DNA of 64,000 nt from Pseudomonas sp. RIT288 (GTDB lineage Bacteria; Pseudomonadota; Gammaproteobacteria; Pseudomonadales; Pseudomonadaceae): NCBI RefSeq assembly GCF_000631985.1, contig NZ_JFYN01000014.1:62001-126000 (forward strand), written 5' to 3'. The first letter of the stretch is position 1. The number at the start of each line of letters is the position of its first letter. Positions 51,531-60,346 of the stretch are shown piece after piece. The translations under genes were made by a program, and so were the position numbers. Below the pieces are notes generated by a model, which did no database searches, was not told the origin of the DNA, and was given only the letters and a program-made list of their open reading frames with translations.

Positions 51531-52630
51531 ATCGACAACTGAATCAGGCGTTCGCCTTGCAGATTCTCCGTGAGTCGCCGCTTGTTCACCGCCAGTTCGC
51601 CGATCTTGATCAGCCGCGTGCGGGTGACGTTGCGGCTCAGACCGAGCAGCGCGGCGGTGTGCACCTGGTTGTAATGACAGAAGCGATAGGCGGCGCGCAG
51701 CAGGGCGTCTTCGACCTTTTCGTGGAGGGCGCCGGCCTGTTGTTCGAAGAGCTTTTGAAAGGCTCGCTCCAGCAGCGCTTCCGGTGAATCGTCGGCGCTC
51801 GACTGCTGATCGTCCGGGCGCTCGATGCGCAGGTTCGACAGGCGCAGATCATCGCGCTCGATCACGCCGTTACGGCAGATCAACAGGGTGTGATGGATGA
51901 CGTTTTCCAGTTCGCGGATGTTGCCCGGCCAACTGTAGCTGCGCAGTTTCTGTTCGGCACCGGGGCTGATGCTGACCCGTCCGTAACCCAGGCGCTGGCT
52001 GTAGGCCTCGATGAAGTGCCGGGTCAGCGGCAGAATATCGCCGGGCCGCTCGCGCAGGGGGCTGAGTTCCAGATTGACCACGTTCAAACGGTAGAACAGG
52101 TCTTCGCGAAAGTTGCCGGCATTGATCGCTTTCTCCAGTTGCACGTTGGTCGCGGCCAGCACGCGCACATCGATCGGAATGCTTTTGCGCGAGCCGAGGC
52201 GCACCACTTCGCGCTCTTGCAACACGCGCAGCAACTTGACCTGAATCGCCATCGGCAAATCGCCGATTTCGTCGAGGAACAAGGTGCCGCCGTCCGCCTC
52301 TTCGAACCAGCCGGCCTTGGCGCTGAGCGCGCCGGTGAAGGCGCCTTTTTCATGGCCGAACAGCTCGGCTTCCACCAGCGATTCGGAGAACGCGCCGCAG
52401 TTGACCGCGACAAACGGCCGATGCCGGCGGTGGCTCAGATTGTGGATGTGTCGCGCCACCAGTTCCTTGCCGGTACCGGTCTCACCGATGATCAGCACGC
52501 TGGCTTCGCTCGGCGCGACTTGTTGCAGATGGGCGAGCAGGGCCTGGGACTTGGGGTCTTCGAAGACCTGCGCGGTGGCGCGGATCGACGTGGCCAGAGC
52601 GGGTGAGGGCGGAAGGGTCAGCAGTTGCAT
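51527..52630 (-). CDS. sfnR: Sigma-54-dependent activator, SfnR/MsuR type
   Basis: 367 residues. Has only the AAA+ and DNA-binding parts of an NtrC-type activator, without an N-terminal sensor domain: Walker A GETGTGKE (49-56), GAFTGA loop (96-101), Walker B GGTLFLDEIGDL, and a C-terminal helix-turn-helix (about 320-345; HTAALLGLSRNVTRTRLIKIG). Members without a sensor are controlled by their own amount. SfnR activates dimethylsulfone/sulfonate use under sulfur starvation. Placement behind msuEDC matches PA2354. Confidence 0.86.
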   Translation of the reverse strand: MQLLTLPPSPALATSIRATAQVFEDPKSQALLAHLQQVAPSEASVLIIGETGTGKELVARHIHNLSHRRHRPFVAVNCGAFSESLVEAELFGHEKGAFTGALSAKAGWFEEADGGTLFLDEIGDLPMAIQVKLLRVLQEREVVRLGSRKSIPIDVRVLAATNVQLEKAINAGNFREDLFYRLNVVNLELSPLRERPGDILPLTRHFIEAYSQRLGYGRVSISPGAEQKLRSYSWPGNIRELENVIHHTLLICRNGVIERDDLRLSNLRIERPDDQQSSADDSPEALLERAFQKLFEQQAGALHEKVEDALLRAAYRFCHYNQVHTAALLGLSRNVTRTRLIKIGELAVNKRRLTENLQGERLIQLSI

Positions 52631-52655
52631 GGGGCTCGCTCCATTAAAGGCAAGA

Positions 52656-53843
52656 TCAGGAATAGAACGTCGGTACCGGCAGCGCCTGGTTCAGCGCCCA
52701 GTCGCCCAGCTCGTGGAGTTTGTAGTCGAGCGGGTCGTGCAGGGTCTGCGTGCGCAGGTTGCGCCAGTGCCGGTCGAGGCGCAGCGAGGCGTGGGTCGAA
52801 CGCGCGCCGGTGACTTCGAACAAACGGCTGCAAATGTCCAGCCCCTGACGACTGGCGGCGACCTTGGCGGTGGCAATCGCCGTGGCCAGATGTCCGCGCT
52901 CTTCTGCAGTCAGGTTCGGGCCTTTGGTCCAGGCCTCGTCGAGCAGCGCGGCGGCCCGTTCGACCAGCAGGCGGATGCCTTCCAGCGCGACCCAGAACTC
53001 GCCGTAATGCGCGAGCACGTACGGGTCTTCACGCACATTGCGGGCGGCGGATTTGTGCCAGAGCCGGGTTTCGCTCAGCGTGTACTGTCGGGCTTCCTCA
53101 AACGCACCTTCGGCGATGCCGAGAAACATGTGGGTGAAGGTCAGTTGCGCGATCAGCGGACGCAGGCAGGCGAACGGTGTGCTCAACGGGCCGGGGTCGA
53201 GCAATAGCTCTGACTCTTCGACCCGCACCCGTTCGAACGTGGCACTGCCGCTGTCGGTCTGGCGCTGGCCGATGTTGTTCCAGTCGTGGTGCAGAGTGAT
53301 GCCGCTGCGACCGCTGGGGATCGCCGCGATCAGCAATTTGCCGCCGGCACTTTCGTCGACGGCGGAAGCGATCAGCATCTGCGAATCGCTGGCGCCGGAG
53401 CAGAAGCTTTTCTTCCCGGAAAACTCGCGCCAGCCGCCGCAGTCCTTGACCACGGTGCGGGTGTCGAGCGGGTTGAGGGCGTTGCCCCAGAACCAGTTCT
53501 GCCGCGCGGTCTGTTCGAACCACGGCTGCCATTGTTCGGGCCGCGAGAACAGACGCACGGTGGCGAGCATCAGGTGATGAAAGCCGAAGACGTGGGCGAT
53601 GGAACTGTCGACCTTGGCGAACTCGCGCACGACTTGCAGGGTTTCGCTCCATGTCGCGCCGAGGCCGCCGTAGCGGGTGGGAATGCTCAGGGCCAGCAGG
53701 CCGCTGTCGCGCAGGGCATCGCGCTCGGCCTTCGGCGTACCGCCGCGCTCGTCACGTTCGACGGCGGTGAGCGCGAATTCGGCGGCCAGTTGGCGCGCGG
53801 TCTGCAGCGGGGAGAGCAGGGTGCTTTGTGGTTTGGCGGTCAC
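52656..53843 (-). CDS. msuC: FMNH2-dependent monooxygenase MsuC (acyl-CoA dehydrogenase fold)
   Basis: 395 residues of the acyl-CoA dehydrogenase/DszC fold: SIPTRYGGLGATWSETLQVV, WGNALNPLDTRTVV, FCSGASDSQMLIA and a C-terminal helical domain. Such proteins use reduced flavin and oxygen. MsuC is thought to oxidise methanesulfinate to methanesulfonate ahead of MsuD. Starts at GTG with GGAG 7 bases upstream. A REP pair separates it from msuD. It could also be labelled SfnB/SfnC-like; gene order favours MsuC. Confidence 0.83.
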   Translation of the reverse strand: MTAKPQSTLLSPLQTARQLAAEFALTAVERDERGGTPKAERDALRDSGLLALSIPTRYGGLGATWSETLQVVREFAKVDSSIAHVFGFHHLMLATVRLFSRPEQWQPWFEQTARQNWFWGNALNPLDTRTVVKDCGGWREFSGKKSFCSGASDSQMLIASAVDESAGGKLLIAAIPSGRSGITLHHDWNNIGQRQTDSGSATFERVRVEESELLLDPGPLSTPFACLRPLIAQLTFTHMFLGIAEGAFEEARQYTLSETRLWHKSAARNVREDPYVLAHYGEFWVALEGIRLLVERAAALLDEAWTKGPNLTAEERGHLATAIATAKVAASRQGLDICSRLFEVTGARSTHASLRLDRHWRNLRTQTLHDPLDYKLHELGDWALNQALPVPTFYS

Positions 53844-53871
53844 ACCAAATCTCCTATGTTCTACAACTTCC

Positions 53872-53957
53872 GTGTAGGAGCTGCCGGAGGCTGCGATCTT
53901 TTGATTTTGTTTCTTACGATCAAGATCAACAGATCGCAGCCTGCGGCAGCTCCTACA
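53872..53957. repeat. REP-type palindrome pair (family 2)
   Basis: TGTAGGAGCTGCCGGAGGCTGCGATC and its inverse GATCGCAGCCTGCGGCAGCT (the last part ending CTCCTACAG) around an AT-rich loop. Inside the msu operon, between msuD and msuC. Confidence 0.88.
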
Positions 53958-53971
53958 GAGTTTGTGTCGGG

Positions 53972-55111
53972 TCAGGACTTACTGGGCAACACATCGTTGG
54001 CAATCATTTCGCCAAACGGCCCGGTCAGATTGGTCACGCCGCGTCCGGCCAGGCTCGCGTAGGGTTCCGGCAGCAACGGAAACACCAGTTCGGCAAAGCG
54101 GTACGCCTCTTCCAGATGCGGATAACCGGAAAAGATGAAGCTCTCGATACCGAGGTCGGCGTACTCCTTGATCCGTGCCGCCACTTGCTGCGGATCACCC
54201 ACCAGCGCAGTACCGGCACCGCCACGTACCAGACCGACGCCGGCCCAAAGATTGGGGGCGATTTCCAGGTTGTCGCGACGCCCGTCGTGCAGCGCCGCCA
54301 TGCGCCGCTGGCCTTCGGAGTCGAAGCGCGAGAAGGATTTCTGCGCCGCCTCGATGGTCTCGTCGCTGATGTGCTCGATCAGTTTGTCCGCAGCCTTCCA
54401 CGCGTCTTCGGCGGTCTCGCGAACGATCACATGCAGGCGAATACCGAACTTCACCTTGCGCCCATGCCGAGCGGCACGTTCACGCACATCGGCGAGTTTT
54501 TCGGCGACGGCGGCGGGCGGTTCGCCCCAGGTCAGGTACACGTCGACTTGCTCGGCAGCGAGGTCATGCGCGGCGTCGGACGAGCCACCGAAATACAGCG
54601 GCGGATACGGTTTCTGCACTGGCGGATAAAGGGCTTTGGCATTCTGTACTTTCAGGTGTTTGCCTTCGAAATCCACTGATTCGCCCTGCAACACCCGGCG
54701 CCAGATCTTGAGGAATTCGTCGGTGACTTCGTAGCGTTCGCTATGGCTGAGGAAGCTGCCGTCGCCACGGTTTTCGTCAGGGTCGCCGCCGGTCACCACG
54801 TTGATCAGCAAACGGCCGTTGGACAGTCGATCGAGCGTCGCCGCCATGCGCGCCGAAACGGTTGGCGAAATGATCCCCGGACGGATCGCGACCAGATAAC
54901 GCAGGCGTTCAGTCAACGGCACCAGCGCCGAAGCGATCACCCACGAGTCTTCGCAGGAGCGCCCGGTAGGAATCAGCACACCGTGGTAGCCGAGGCTGTC
55001 GGCGGCTTGCGCCACTTGTTTCAGATAATTCAGGGTAACCGGGCGCGCGCCCTGGGTGGTGCCCAGGTAATGGCCGTCGCCGTGGGTCGGCAGGAACCAG
55101 AAAACATCCAT
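53972..55111 (-). CDS. msuD: FMNH2-dependent alkanesulfonate/methanesulfonate monooxygenase MsuD
   Basis: 379 residues, luciferase-like TIM barrel of the SsuD family: MDVFWFLPTHGDGHYLGTTQG, NVVTGGDPDENRGDG, PPLYFGGSSDAAHDLAAEQVDVYLTWGEP and the C-terminal FSGYPHLEEAYRFAELVFPLL. It splits sulfonates to aldehyde and sulfite with FMNH2 from MsuE. MsuD prefers short sulfonates such as methanesulfonate; substrate length cannot be read directly, but the msuE-msuD-msuC order matches the methanesulfonate locus. AAGGAG precedes the start codon. Confidence 0.9.
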   Translation of the reverse strand: MDVFWFLPTHGDGHYLGTTQGARPVTLNYLKQVAQAADSLGYHGVLIPTGRSCEDSWVIASALVPLTERLRYLVAIRPGIISPTVSARMAATLDRLSNGRLLINVVTGGDPDENRGDGSFLSHSERYEVTDEFLKIWRRVLQGESVDFEGKHLKVQNAKALYPPVQKPYPPLYFGGSSDAAHDLAAEQVDVYLTWGEPPAAVAEKLADVRERAARHGRKVKFGIRLHVIVRETAEDAWKAADKLIEHISDETIEAAQKSFSRFDSEGQRRMAALHDGRRDNLEIAPNLWAGVGLVRGGAGTALVGDPQQVAARIKEYADLGIESFIFSGYPHLEEAYRFAELVFPLLPEPYASLAGRGVTNLTGPFGEMIANDVLPSKS

Positions 55112-55121
55112 GCACAGCTCC

Positions 55122-55685
55122 TTAAGCGATTTTCAGCAACGGTTTGATTTGCGTGCCGAACAGCGGCGCGGCGCGTTCGGCGGCCAGGCGAATGCGGGCT
55201 TTCAGCGGTTCGCTGGTGATCTGGTAGTCGGCGAAATCGGCCTCGGTGGCGTACACGCCAATGGGCAGGGTCACGGCCTGGAAGAAACTGAACAGCGGCC
55301 GCAATTGATGATCGAGCACCAGCGCATGGCGCTCGCTGCCACCGGTGGCGGCGAGCAGCACCGGGGTGTCGATCAGTGCGTTGAGGTCGATCAGGTCGAA
55401 CAGGTGCTTGAGCAGACCAGGGTAGGAACCGCGATACACCGGCGCGGCGACGATCAGCAGATCCGCCTGTTCGATGGCTTGCAGTTCGGCTTCGACCTCG
55501 GCGCTCAGCTCCTGACGCGACAGGGCACCACCCAATGGCCGGGCGATGTCACCGAGTTCGATCAGATGACTCTCGACCGGCAAGTGCCCGGCCAGTTCGG
55601 CCAACAGCGCTTGGGTCAGTACCAGGGTGCGCGATGGACGCCAGGTGCCGCCGGAGAGGGCGACGACTTTCAGGGGACGCGACAT
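55122..55685 (-). CDS. msuE: NAD(P)H:FMN reductase MsuE
   Basis: 187 residues, flavodoxin-like NADPH-dependent FMN reductase: VVALSGGTWRPSRT phosphate loop, VAAPVYRGSYPGLLKHLFDL, and ATGGSERHALVLDHQLRPLFSFF. Supplies reduced FMN to MsuD and MsuC. First gene of the operon, with AAGGA before its start. The upstream gap contains repeated CAACAGTTG elements (separate entry). Confidence 0.9.
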   Translation of the reverse strand: MSRPLKVVALSGGTWRPSRTLVLTQALLAELAGHLPVESHLIELGDIARPLGGALSRQELSAEVEAELQAIEQADLLIVAAPVYRGSYPGLLKHLFDLIDLNALIDTPVLLAATGGSERHALVLDHQLRPLFSFFQAVTLPIGVYATEADFADYQITSEPLKARIRLAAERAAPLFGTQIKPLLKIA

Positions 55686-55702
55686 GATCAGTTCCTTTTT
55701 AT

Positions 55703-55878
55703 CAACAGTTGCTCAGCGAGCAGTGGGTCAGTGCCAAGGCTTGAGCAAGCGCTGTACCAATTCCTGAGAGGCCCGGTTTACCTGGGCTTGAGCATTGTGC
55801 CGTGAGTCGGTTGTGCGGATATCAGGCGGGTTTGTTGATCTGTTGTTGCCTGGGCAACAGTTGCTGGAGCAACAGTTG
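55703..55878. promoter_or_regulatory. Repeated CAACAGTTG elements upstream of msuE
   Basis: CAACAGTTGCT occurs at 55703-55713 and again at 55855-55865, and CAACAGTTG at 55870-55878; GTTGCC-TG-GGCAAC just before the second copy adds an inverted version. CAACAGTTG is nearly self-complementary. Position in front of a sulfur-starvation operon suggests protein binding sites, but the protein is not identified. Confidence 0.4.
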
Positions 55879-56077
55879 TTCGCCGTGTGCAGGGATTTAT
55901 AGCGGCTGCTGTTTATTCCGTAAAAGAACGTTAATCGATATTTATAGATCGTTAAGAGATATGGGGGCGTTAACGCTGAAATCCTGATAGCCACTATTGA
56001 GAGCGTTGATTTTTGCCCGGACGGGCGCGGGCGTAGCCTTTGTCCATCGACTACCACCGCTCGCCAGGACGCTCCCC

Positions 56078-56335
56078 ATGAATCGTTTACTGACTGTTTC
56101 GCTGTTGCTCGCTGTCTCCGTACTTGCCGGTTGTGCGACCCACGTTTCCCCCGAACAACGGCCGTACACCGCCGAAGAATCCCGCGAACTGGCGATGGAA
56201 GCGCTGAACCGCAGCGGCTTGTCCTTCGACGAATATCACGCGAAGAAAGCTGCACTGCTGGGCGAAACGCAATTCGACAAGAAAGCTGAAATGAGCGCCG
56301 GGCGTGCAATACAGCTGCACGGTCGTTCAAGTTAA
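56078..56335 (+). CDS. Small lipoprotein, unknown function
   Basis: 85 residues. Signal peptide with lipobox LAGC (Cys about residue 19), then a short charged region (YTAEESRELAMEALNRSGLSFDEYHAKK) that should be helical. No known domain. AGGA precedes the ATG at 56078; longer frames upstream lack a lipobox in the right place. Stands alone between msuE (divergent) and the LysE gene. Confidence 0.8.
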   Translation: MNRLLTVSLLLAVSVLAGCATHVSPEQRPYTAEESRELAMEALNRSGLSFDEYHAKKAALLGETQFDKKAEMSAGRAIQLHGRSS

Positions 56336-56436
56336 ACGAAAACTGTACTGCTCGAATTTTTGCGTAACTGTCCGTGGGTTCGCGGGCCGCCGTGCGATAG
56401 GGTCAACACCTGAATGACCCCTGACGGATTGCTCCC

Positions 56437-57060
56437 ATGACCCTCTCGCTTGACCTGCTGTTGGGCTTTGCCCTGTTTGCCCTTGTTACCTCCATTACAC
56501 CGGGGCCGAACAACACGATGTTGCTGGCGTCGGGCGTGAACTTCGGTTTCAACCGCACCATTCCTCACATGCTCGGCATCACCTGCGGTTTCTTCGTATT
56601 GGTGGTCGCGGTGGGCTTTGGCCTGGGCGCGGTGTTCCAGACTTACCCGATTCTCTACACCGTGCTGCGCTATCTCGGCGCCGCATATCTGTTGTATCTG
56701 GCGTGGAAAATCGCCCATTCCGGCCCGGTGGGCGATGGCGTGGATGGCGTGGATGGCGAGGCCAAGCCGATCAGCTATCTGGGGGCCGCCGCGTTTCAGT
56801 GGGTCAATCCCAAGGCCTGGATCATGGCCATCGGCGCAATCAGCACCTACACGCCGATGCAGGGTTACTTCTTCAACGTGGTGGTAATCGCCGCGGTGTT
56901 CGCCATCATCAACCTGCCCAGCGTCGGTGTCTGGGCTGCGTGCGGCACGCTGCTGCGCAACGTGCTGAAGGATCCGCGCTGGTTGCGCGTTTTCAACTGG
57001 GGCATGGCGGCGCTGTTGGTGATTTCGCTGTACCCGTTACTTCTCGAAAGCTTTCACTGA
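56437..57060 (+). CDS. LysE/RhtB-family exporter
   Basis: 207 residues with about six membrane helices, and the family motif SITPGPNNTMLLASGVNFGF in the first loop. RhtB-type proteins export amino acids or related metabolites. The substrate is not predictable. WVNPKAWIMAIGA in the middle is typical. No regulator or operon partner is adjacent. Confidence 0.88.
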   Translation: MTLSLDLLLGFALFALVTSITPGPNNTMLLASGVNFGFNRTIPHMLGITCGFFVLVVAVGFGLGAVFQTYPILYTVLRYLGAAYLLYLAWKIAHSGPVGDGVDGVDGEAKPISYLGAAAFQWVNPKAWIMAIGAISTYTPMQGYFFNVVVIAAVFAIINLPSVGVWAACGTLLRNVLKDPRWLRVFNWGMAALLVISLYPLLLESFH

Positions 57061-57265
57061 CGCATTGCTTCAACCGCCGGCCCGATGCCTGTTAAGCTCG
57101 GCTTCAGGAGCGTTCCTACGCACTTTTAAATGAAGTTGTTCTTCTTTAACGGCATCCGATCAGGTATTGATGACGGTCTCGAACCCAGGCGCAGCTCACA
57201 AGGCTGCGCTGTGCCGTTTGCAGACACGAGCCTCCTGATCCCGGAACACGCTCTGCGAGTCTTTT

Positions 57266-58432
57266 ATGAATAAACGTCCGTTGTATTTCGATTACGCCGC
57301 CACCACCCCGGTGGACGAGCGGGTCATCCAGGTGATGATCGATTGTCTGGGTTTTCACGGTAACTTCGGCAACCCGGCGTCCAGCTCCCATGCCTTCGGC
57401 CAGCAGGCCCGGCACACGGTCGAGCAGGCCCGCCGGCAAGTCGCCGAACTGGTGGGCGCCGAGGCCGCGCAGATCGTCTGGACCTCCGGCGCCACCGAAT
57501 CCAACAACCTTGCCCTCAAAGGCGTGGCCCAGGCCCGCGGCGTTGCCGGCGGCCATATCATTACCAGTCAGATCGAACACAAAGCCATTCTCGATACCGC
57601 CCGGCAATTGCAGGATGCCGGCGTCGCGGTGACCTATCTGGTGCCGGACGCCGAAGGCCTGATCACCCCGCAGGCAGTCAGCGAAGCAATGCGCGACGAT
57701 ACCTTTCTGGTGTCGCTGATGCTGGTCAACAATGAAATCGGCACCCTCAACGATATCCCGGCCATCGGTGAAGTCGTGCGCGGCCGTGGCGCGTTGTTCC
57801 ATGTCGATGCCGCGCAGGGCGCCGGCAAAGTGGCGATCGATCTGCAGCAGTGGCCGGTGGACTTGATGTCGTTTTCGGCGCACAAGCTCTACGGCCCCAA
57901 GGGGATCGGTGCGTTGTATGTCGGCCCCCGCGCGCAACAGCGTTTGCAGGCGCAGATTCATGGCGGCGGCCACGAAGGCGGGCTGCGCTCCGGGACTCTG
58001 GCGACGCATCAGATCGCCGGCATGGGCGCGGCATTCGCCTTGGCGGCAGTCGAATTCGATGCCGAGAAAAAGTCCATCGTGGCGCTGCGTGAACGCCTGC
58101 TCGAACAGTTGCTGAGTCTGCCGGGCGTACGCCTCAACGGCAGCGCCAGCCAGCGCATCGCGCACACCTTGAGCCTGACCTTCAGCGAAGGTGATTTCAA
58201 CAGTACAGCCTTGAGCCAGTCGATCGCCTTTTCCGCGACTTCGGCCTGTAACTCGGCGAGCAACACGCCTTCTCACGTGCTGCTGGCGCTGGGGCACGAC
58301 GCCCGGCTGGCCGCTCGCACCATTCGCCTGAGCCTCGGCCGTTTCACCACCGCCGATGATGTCGATCAGGCGGCAGAACTGATCAAAGGCGCCTGCGCCA
58401 GTGCCCCGGCATTCTGGGCAACAGGGCTTTAA
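57266..58432 (+). CDS. Stand-alone cysteine desulfurase (IscS/NifS-like)
   Basis: 388 residues, class V aminotransferase fold. PLP lysine K207 (SFSAHKLYGPKG), H in QIEHKAIL, and the catalytic C328 (SATSACNSASNTPSHVL). It releases sulfur from cysteine. It is not next to iscR/iscU/hscBA, so it is a second desulfurase rather than housekeeping IscS; partner unknown. The C-terminus lacks the conserved IscS tail for IscU docking. The pair with the next gene is probably fortuitous. Confidence 0.87.
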   Translation: MNKRPLYFDYAATTPVDERVIQVMIDCLGFHGNFGNPASSSHAFGQQARHTVEQARRQVAELVGAEAAQIVWTSGATESNNLALKGVAQARGVAGGHIITSQIEHKAILDTARQLQDAGVAVTYLVPDAEGLITPQAVSEAMRDDTFLVSLMLVNNEIGTLNDIPAIGEVVRGRGALFHVDAAQGAGKVAIDLQQWPVDLMSFSAHKLYGPKGIGALYVGPRAQQRLQAQIHGGGHEGGLRSGTLATHQIAGMGAAFALAAVEFDAEKKSIVALRERLLEQLLSLPGVRLNGSASQRIAHTLSLTFSEGDFNSTALSQSIAFSATSACNSASNTPSHVLLALGHDARLAARTIRLSLGRFTTADDVDQAAELIKGACASAPAFWATGL

Positions 58433-58488
58433 CCAGCCGGTTTTCACGGCTACGAACAATAACGATGAAGTGATTGGCAGGAGACATG

Positions 58489-60297
58489 ATGAGTACCCAG
58501 ACTTTGACCGAAGGAACGGTTCCCCAGCGCCTGGCGCGCACCCGTGAACTGATGCGCCGCGAAGGCATTCATGCGTTGCTGGTGCCATCGGCCGACCCGC
58601 ATCTGTCGGAATACCTGCCGGGTTACTGGCAGGGGCGGCAATGGCTGTCGGGCTTTCATGGTTCGGTCGGCACTTTGATCGTTACTGCTGATTTCGCCGG
58701 AGTCTGGGCCGACAGTCGCTATTGGGAGCAGGCGACCAAGGAACTCAAGGGCAGCGGCATCGAGCTGGTCAAGCTGCAACCGGGTCAGCCGAGTCCGCTG
58801 GACTGGCTGGCGGAGCAGACACCCGAAGGTGGCGTGGTGGCGGTCGACGGTGCGGTGATGGCCGTGGCTTCGGCACGTACTCTGAGCAGCAAGCTTGAAG
58901 CCCGCGGCGCGCGTCTGCGCACCGACATCGACCTGTTGAATGAAGTCTGGGCGGATCGCCCGAGCCTGCCGAATGCGCCGATTTATCAGCATCTGCCACC
59001 GCAAGCGACGGTCAGTCGTGGCGAAAAACTCGCCAGACTGCGTGAGACCCTGCAGGAACGTGGCGCCGACTGGCATTTCATCGCCACTCTCGACGACATC
59101 GCCTGGCTGTTCAACTTGCGCGGCGGCGACGTGTCGTTCAACCCGGTGTTTGTTTCTTTTGCGTTGATCAATCAACAGCAAGCCACGCTGTTTGTGGCCT
59201 TGAGCAAAGTCGATGCCGAGCTGCGTGCGGTGCTGGAGCAGGATGGCGTGACTCTGCGCGATTACCGCGAAGTGGCCGACGCCTTGCGCGCCGTGCCAGG
59301 CGGCGCCAGCCTGCTGGTGGATCCGGCGCGGGTGACCAGCGGTTTGCTGGATAATCTCGACAGCACGGTGAAACTGGTCGAAGGGCTGAACCCGACCACC
59401 CTCGCCAAATCGCAGAAGAGCGAAGCTGATGCGCAGCACATCCGCAAGGCCATGGAGCAGGATGGCGCGGCGTTGTGCGAATTCTTCGCCTGGCTGGAAT
59501 CGGCCTGGGGCCGTGAACGCATCACCGAACTGACCATCGACGAAAAGCTCACTGCTGCCCGTGAGCGCCGTCCGGATTACGTGTCACTGAGCTTCAACAC
59601 GATTGCCGCGTTTAACGCCAATGGCGCGATGCCGCACTATCACGCCACCGAAGAAGAACATGCGGTGATCGAGGGTGACGGCTTGCTGCTGATCGACTCG
59701 GGTGGCCAGTACCTGGGCGGCACGACCGACATCACTCGAATGGTGCCGGTGGGTACCCCGACGGCTGAGCAGAAGCGTGATTGCACACGCGTGCTCAAAG
59801 GCGTAATCGCGCTGTCGCGGGCGCAGTTTCCGAAAGGCATTCTGTCGCCGTTGCTCGACGCCATCGCCCGCGCACCGATCTGGGCGGAAAGCGTGGATTA
59901 CGGTCACGGCACCGGTCATGGCGTCGGCTATTTCCTCAACGTGCATGAAGGCCCGCAGGTGATCGCCTATCAGGCAGCACCGGCACCGCAAACGGCGATG
60001 CAACCGGGGATGATCACTTCGATCGAACCGGGCACCTATCGTCCGGGTCGTTGGGGCGTGCGCATCGAGAACCTGGCGATGAACCGCGAGGCGGGAAGCA
60101 GCGAGTTCGGTGAGTTCCTCAAGTTTGAAACCTTGACCCTGTGCCCGATCGACACGCGCTGCCTGGAGCCATCCTTGCTCACGCAGGAAGAGAAGGAGTG
60201 GTTCAATGCCTACCACGCTGAAGTGCGTGAGCGTCTGAGTCCGTTGCTCGATGGCGCCGCACTGGAGTGGTTGAACACGCGCACAGCGGCGATCTGA
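58489..60297 (+). CDS. Xaa-Pro aminopeptidase, M24B family
   Basis: 602 residues with two creatinase N-terminal-like domains (about 10-310) and a pita-bread M24 catalytic domain. Metal ligands are the Asp pair in DSGGQYLGGTTDITRM, His in HGTGHGVGYFLNVHEGP, and Glu in TSIEPGTY and LKFETLTL. It removes N-terminal residues before proline. Length corresponds to the long three-domain eukaryote-like aminopeptidase P type. Of the two adjacent ATGs, 58489 is better spaced from AGGAG (58479-58483). A terminator follows. Confidence 0.9.
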   Translation: MSTQTLTEGTVPQRLARTRELMRREGIHALLVPSADPHLSEYLPGYWQGRQWLSGFHGSVGTLIVTADFAGVWADSRYWEQATKELKGSGIELVKLQPGQPSPLDWLAEQTPEGGVVAVDGAVMAVASARTLSSKLEARGARLRTDIDLLNEVWADRPSLPNAPIYQHLPPQATVSRGEKLARLRETLQERGADWHFIATLDDIAWLFNLRGGDVSFNPVFVSFALINQQQATLFVALSKVDAELRAVLEQDGVTLRDYREVADALRAVPGGASLLVDPARVTSGLLDNLDSTVKLVEGLNPTTLAKSQKSEADAQHIRKAMEQDGAALCEFFAWLESAWGRERITELTIDEKLTAARERRPDYVSLSFNTIAAFNANGAMPHYHATEEEHAVIEGDGLLLIDSGGQYLGGTTDITRMVPVGTPTAEQKRDCTRVLKGVIALSRAQFPKGILSPLLDAIARAPIWAESVDYGHGTGHGVGYFLNVHEGPQVIAYQAAPAPQTAMQPGMITSIEPGTYRPGRWGVRIENLAMNREAGSSEFGEFLKFETLTLCPIDTRCLEPSLLTQEEKEWFNAYHAEVRERLSPLLDGAALEWLNTRTAAI

Positions 60298-60304
60298 ATG
60301 GCTG

Positions 60305-60346
60305 AAACCCGGGCGCTGTTGGCAGCGCTCGGGTTCTGTTGTTTTT
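60305..60346. terminator. Rho-independent terminator after aminopeptidase gene
   Basis: AACCCGGGCGCTG and CAGCGCTCGGGTT arms with a short loop, followed by CTGTTGTTTTT. Lies between the convergent aminopeptidase and DsbA-like genes. Confidence 0.8.
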
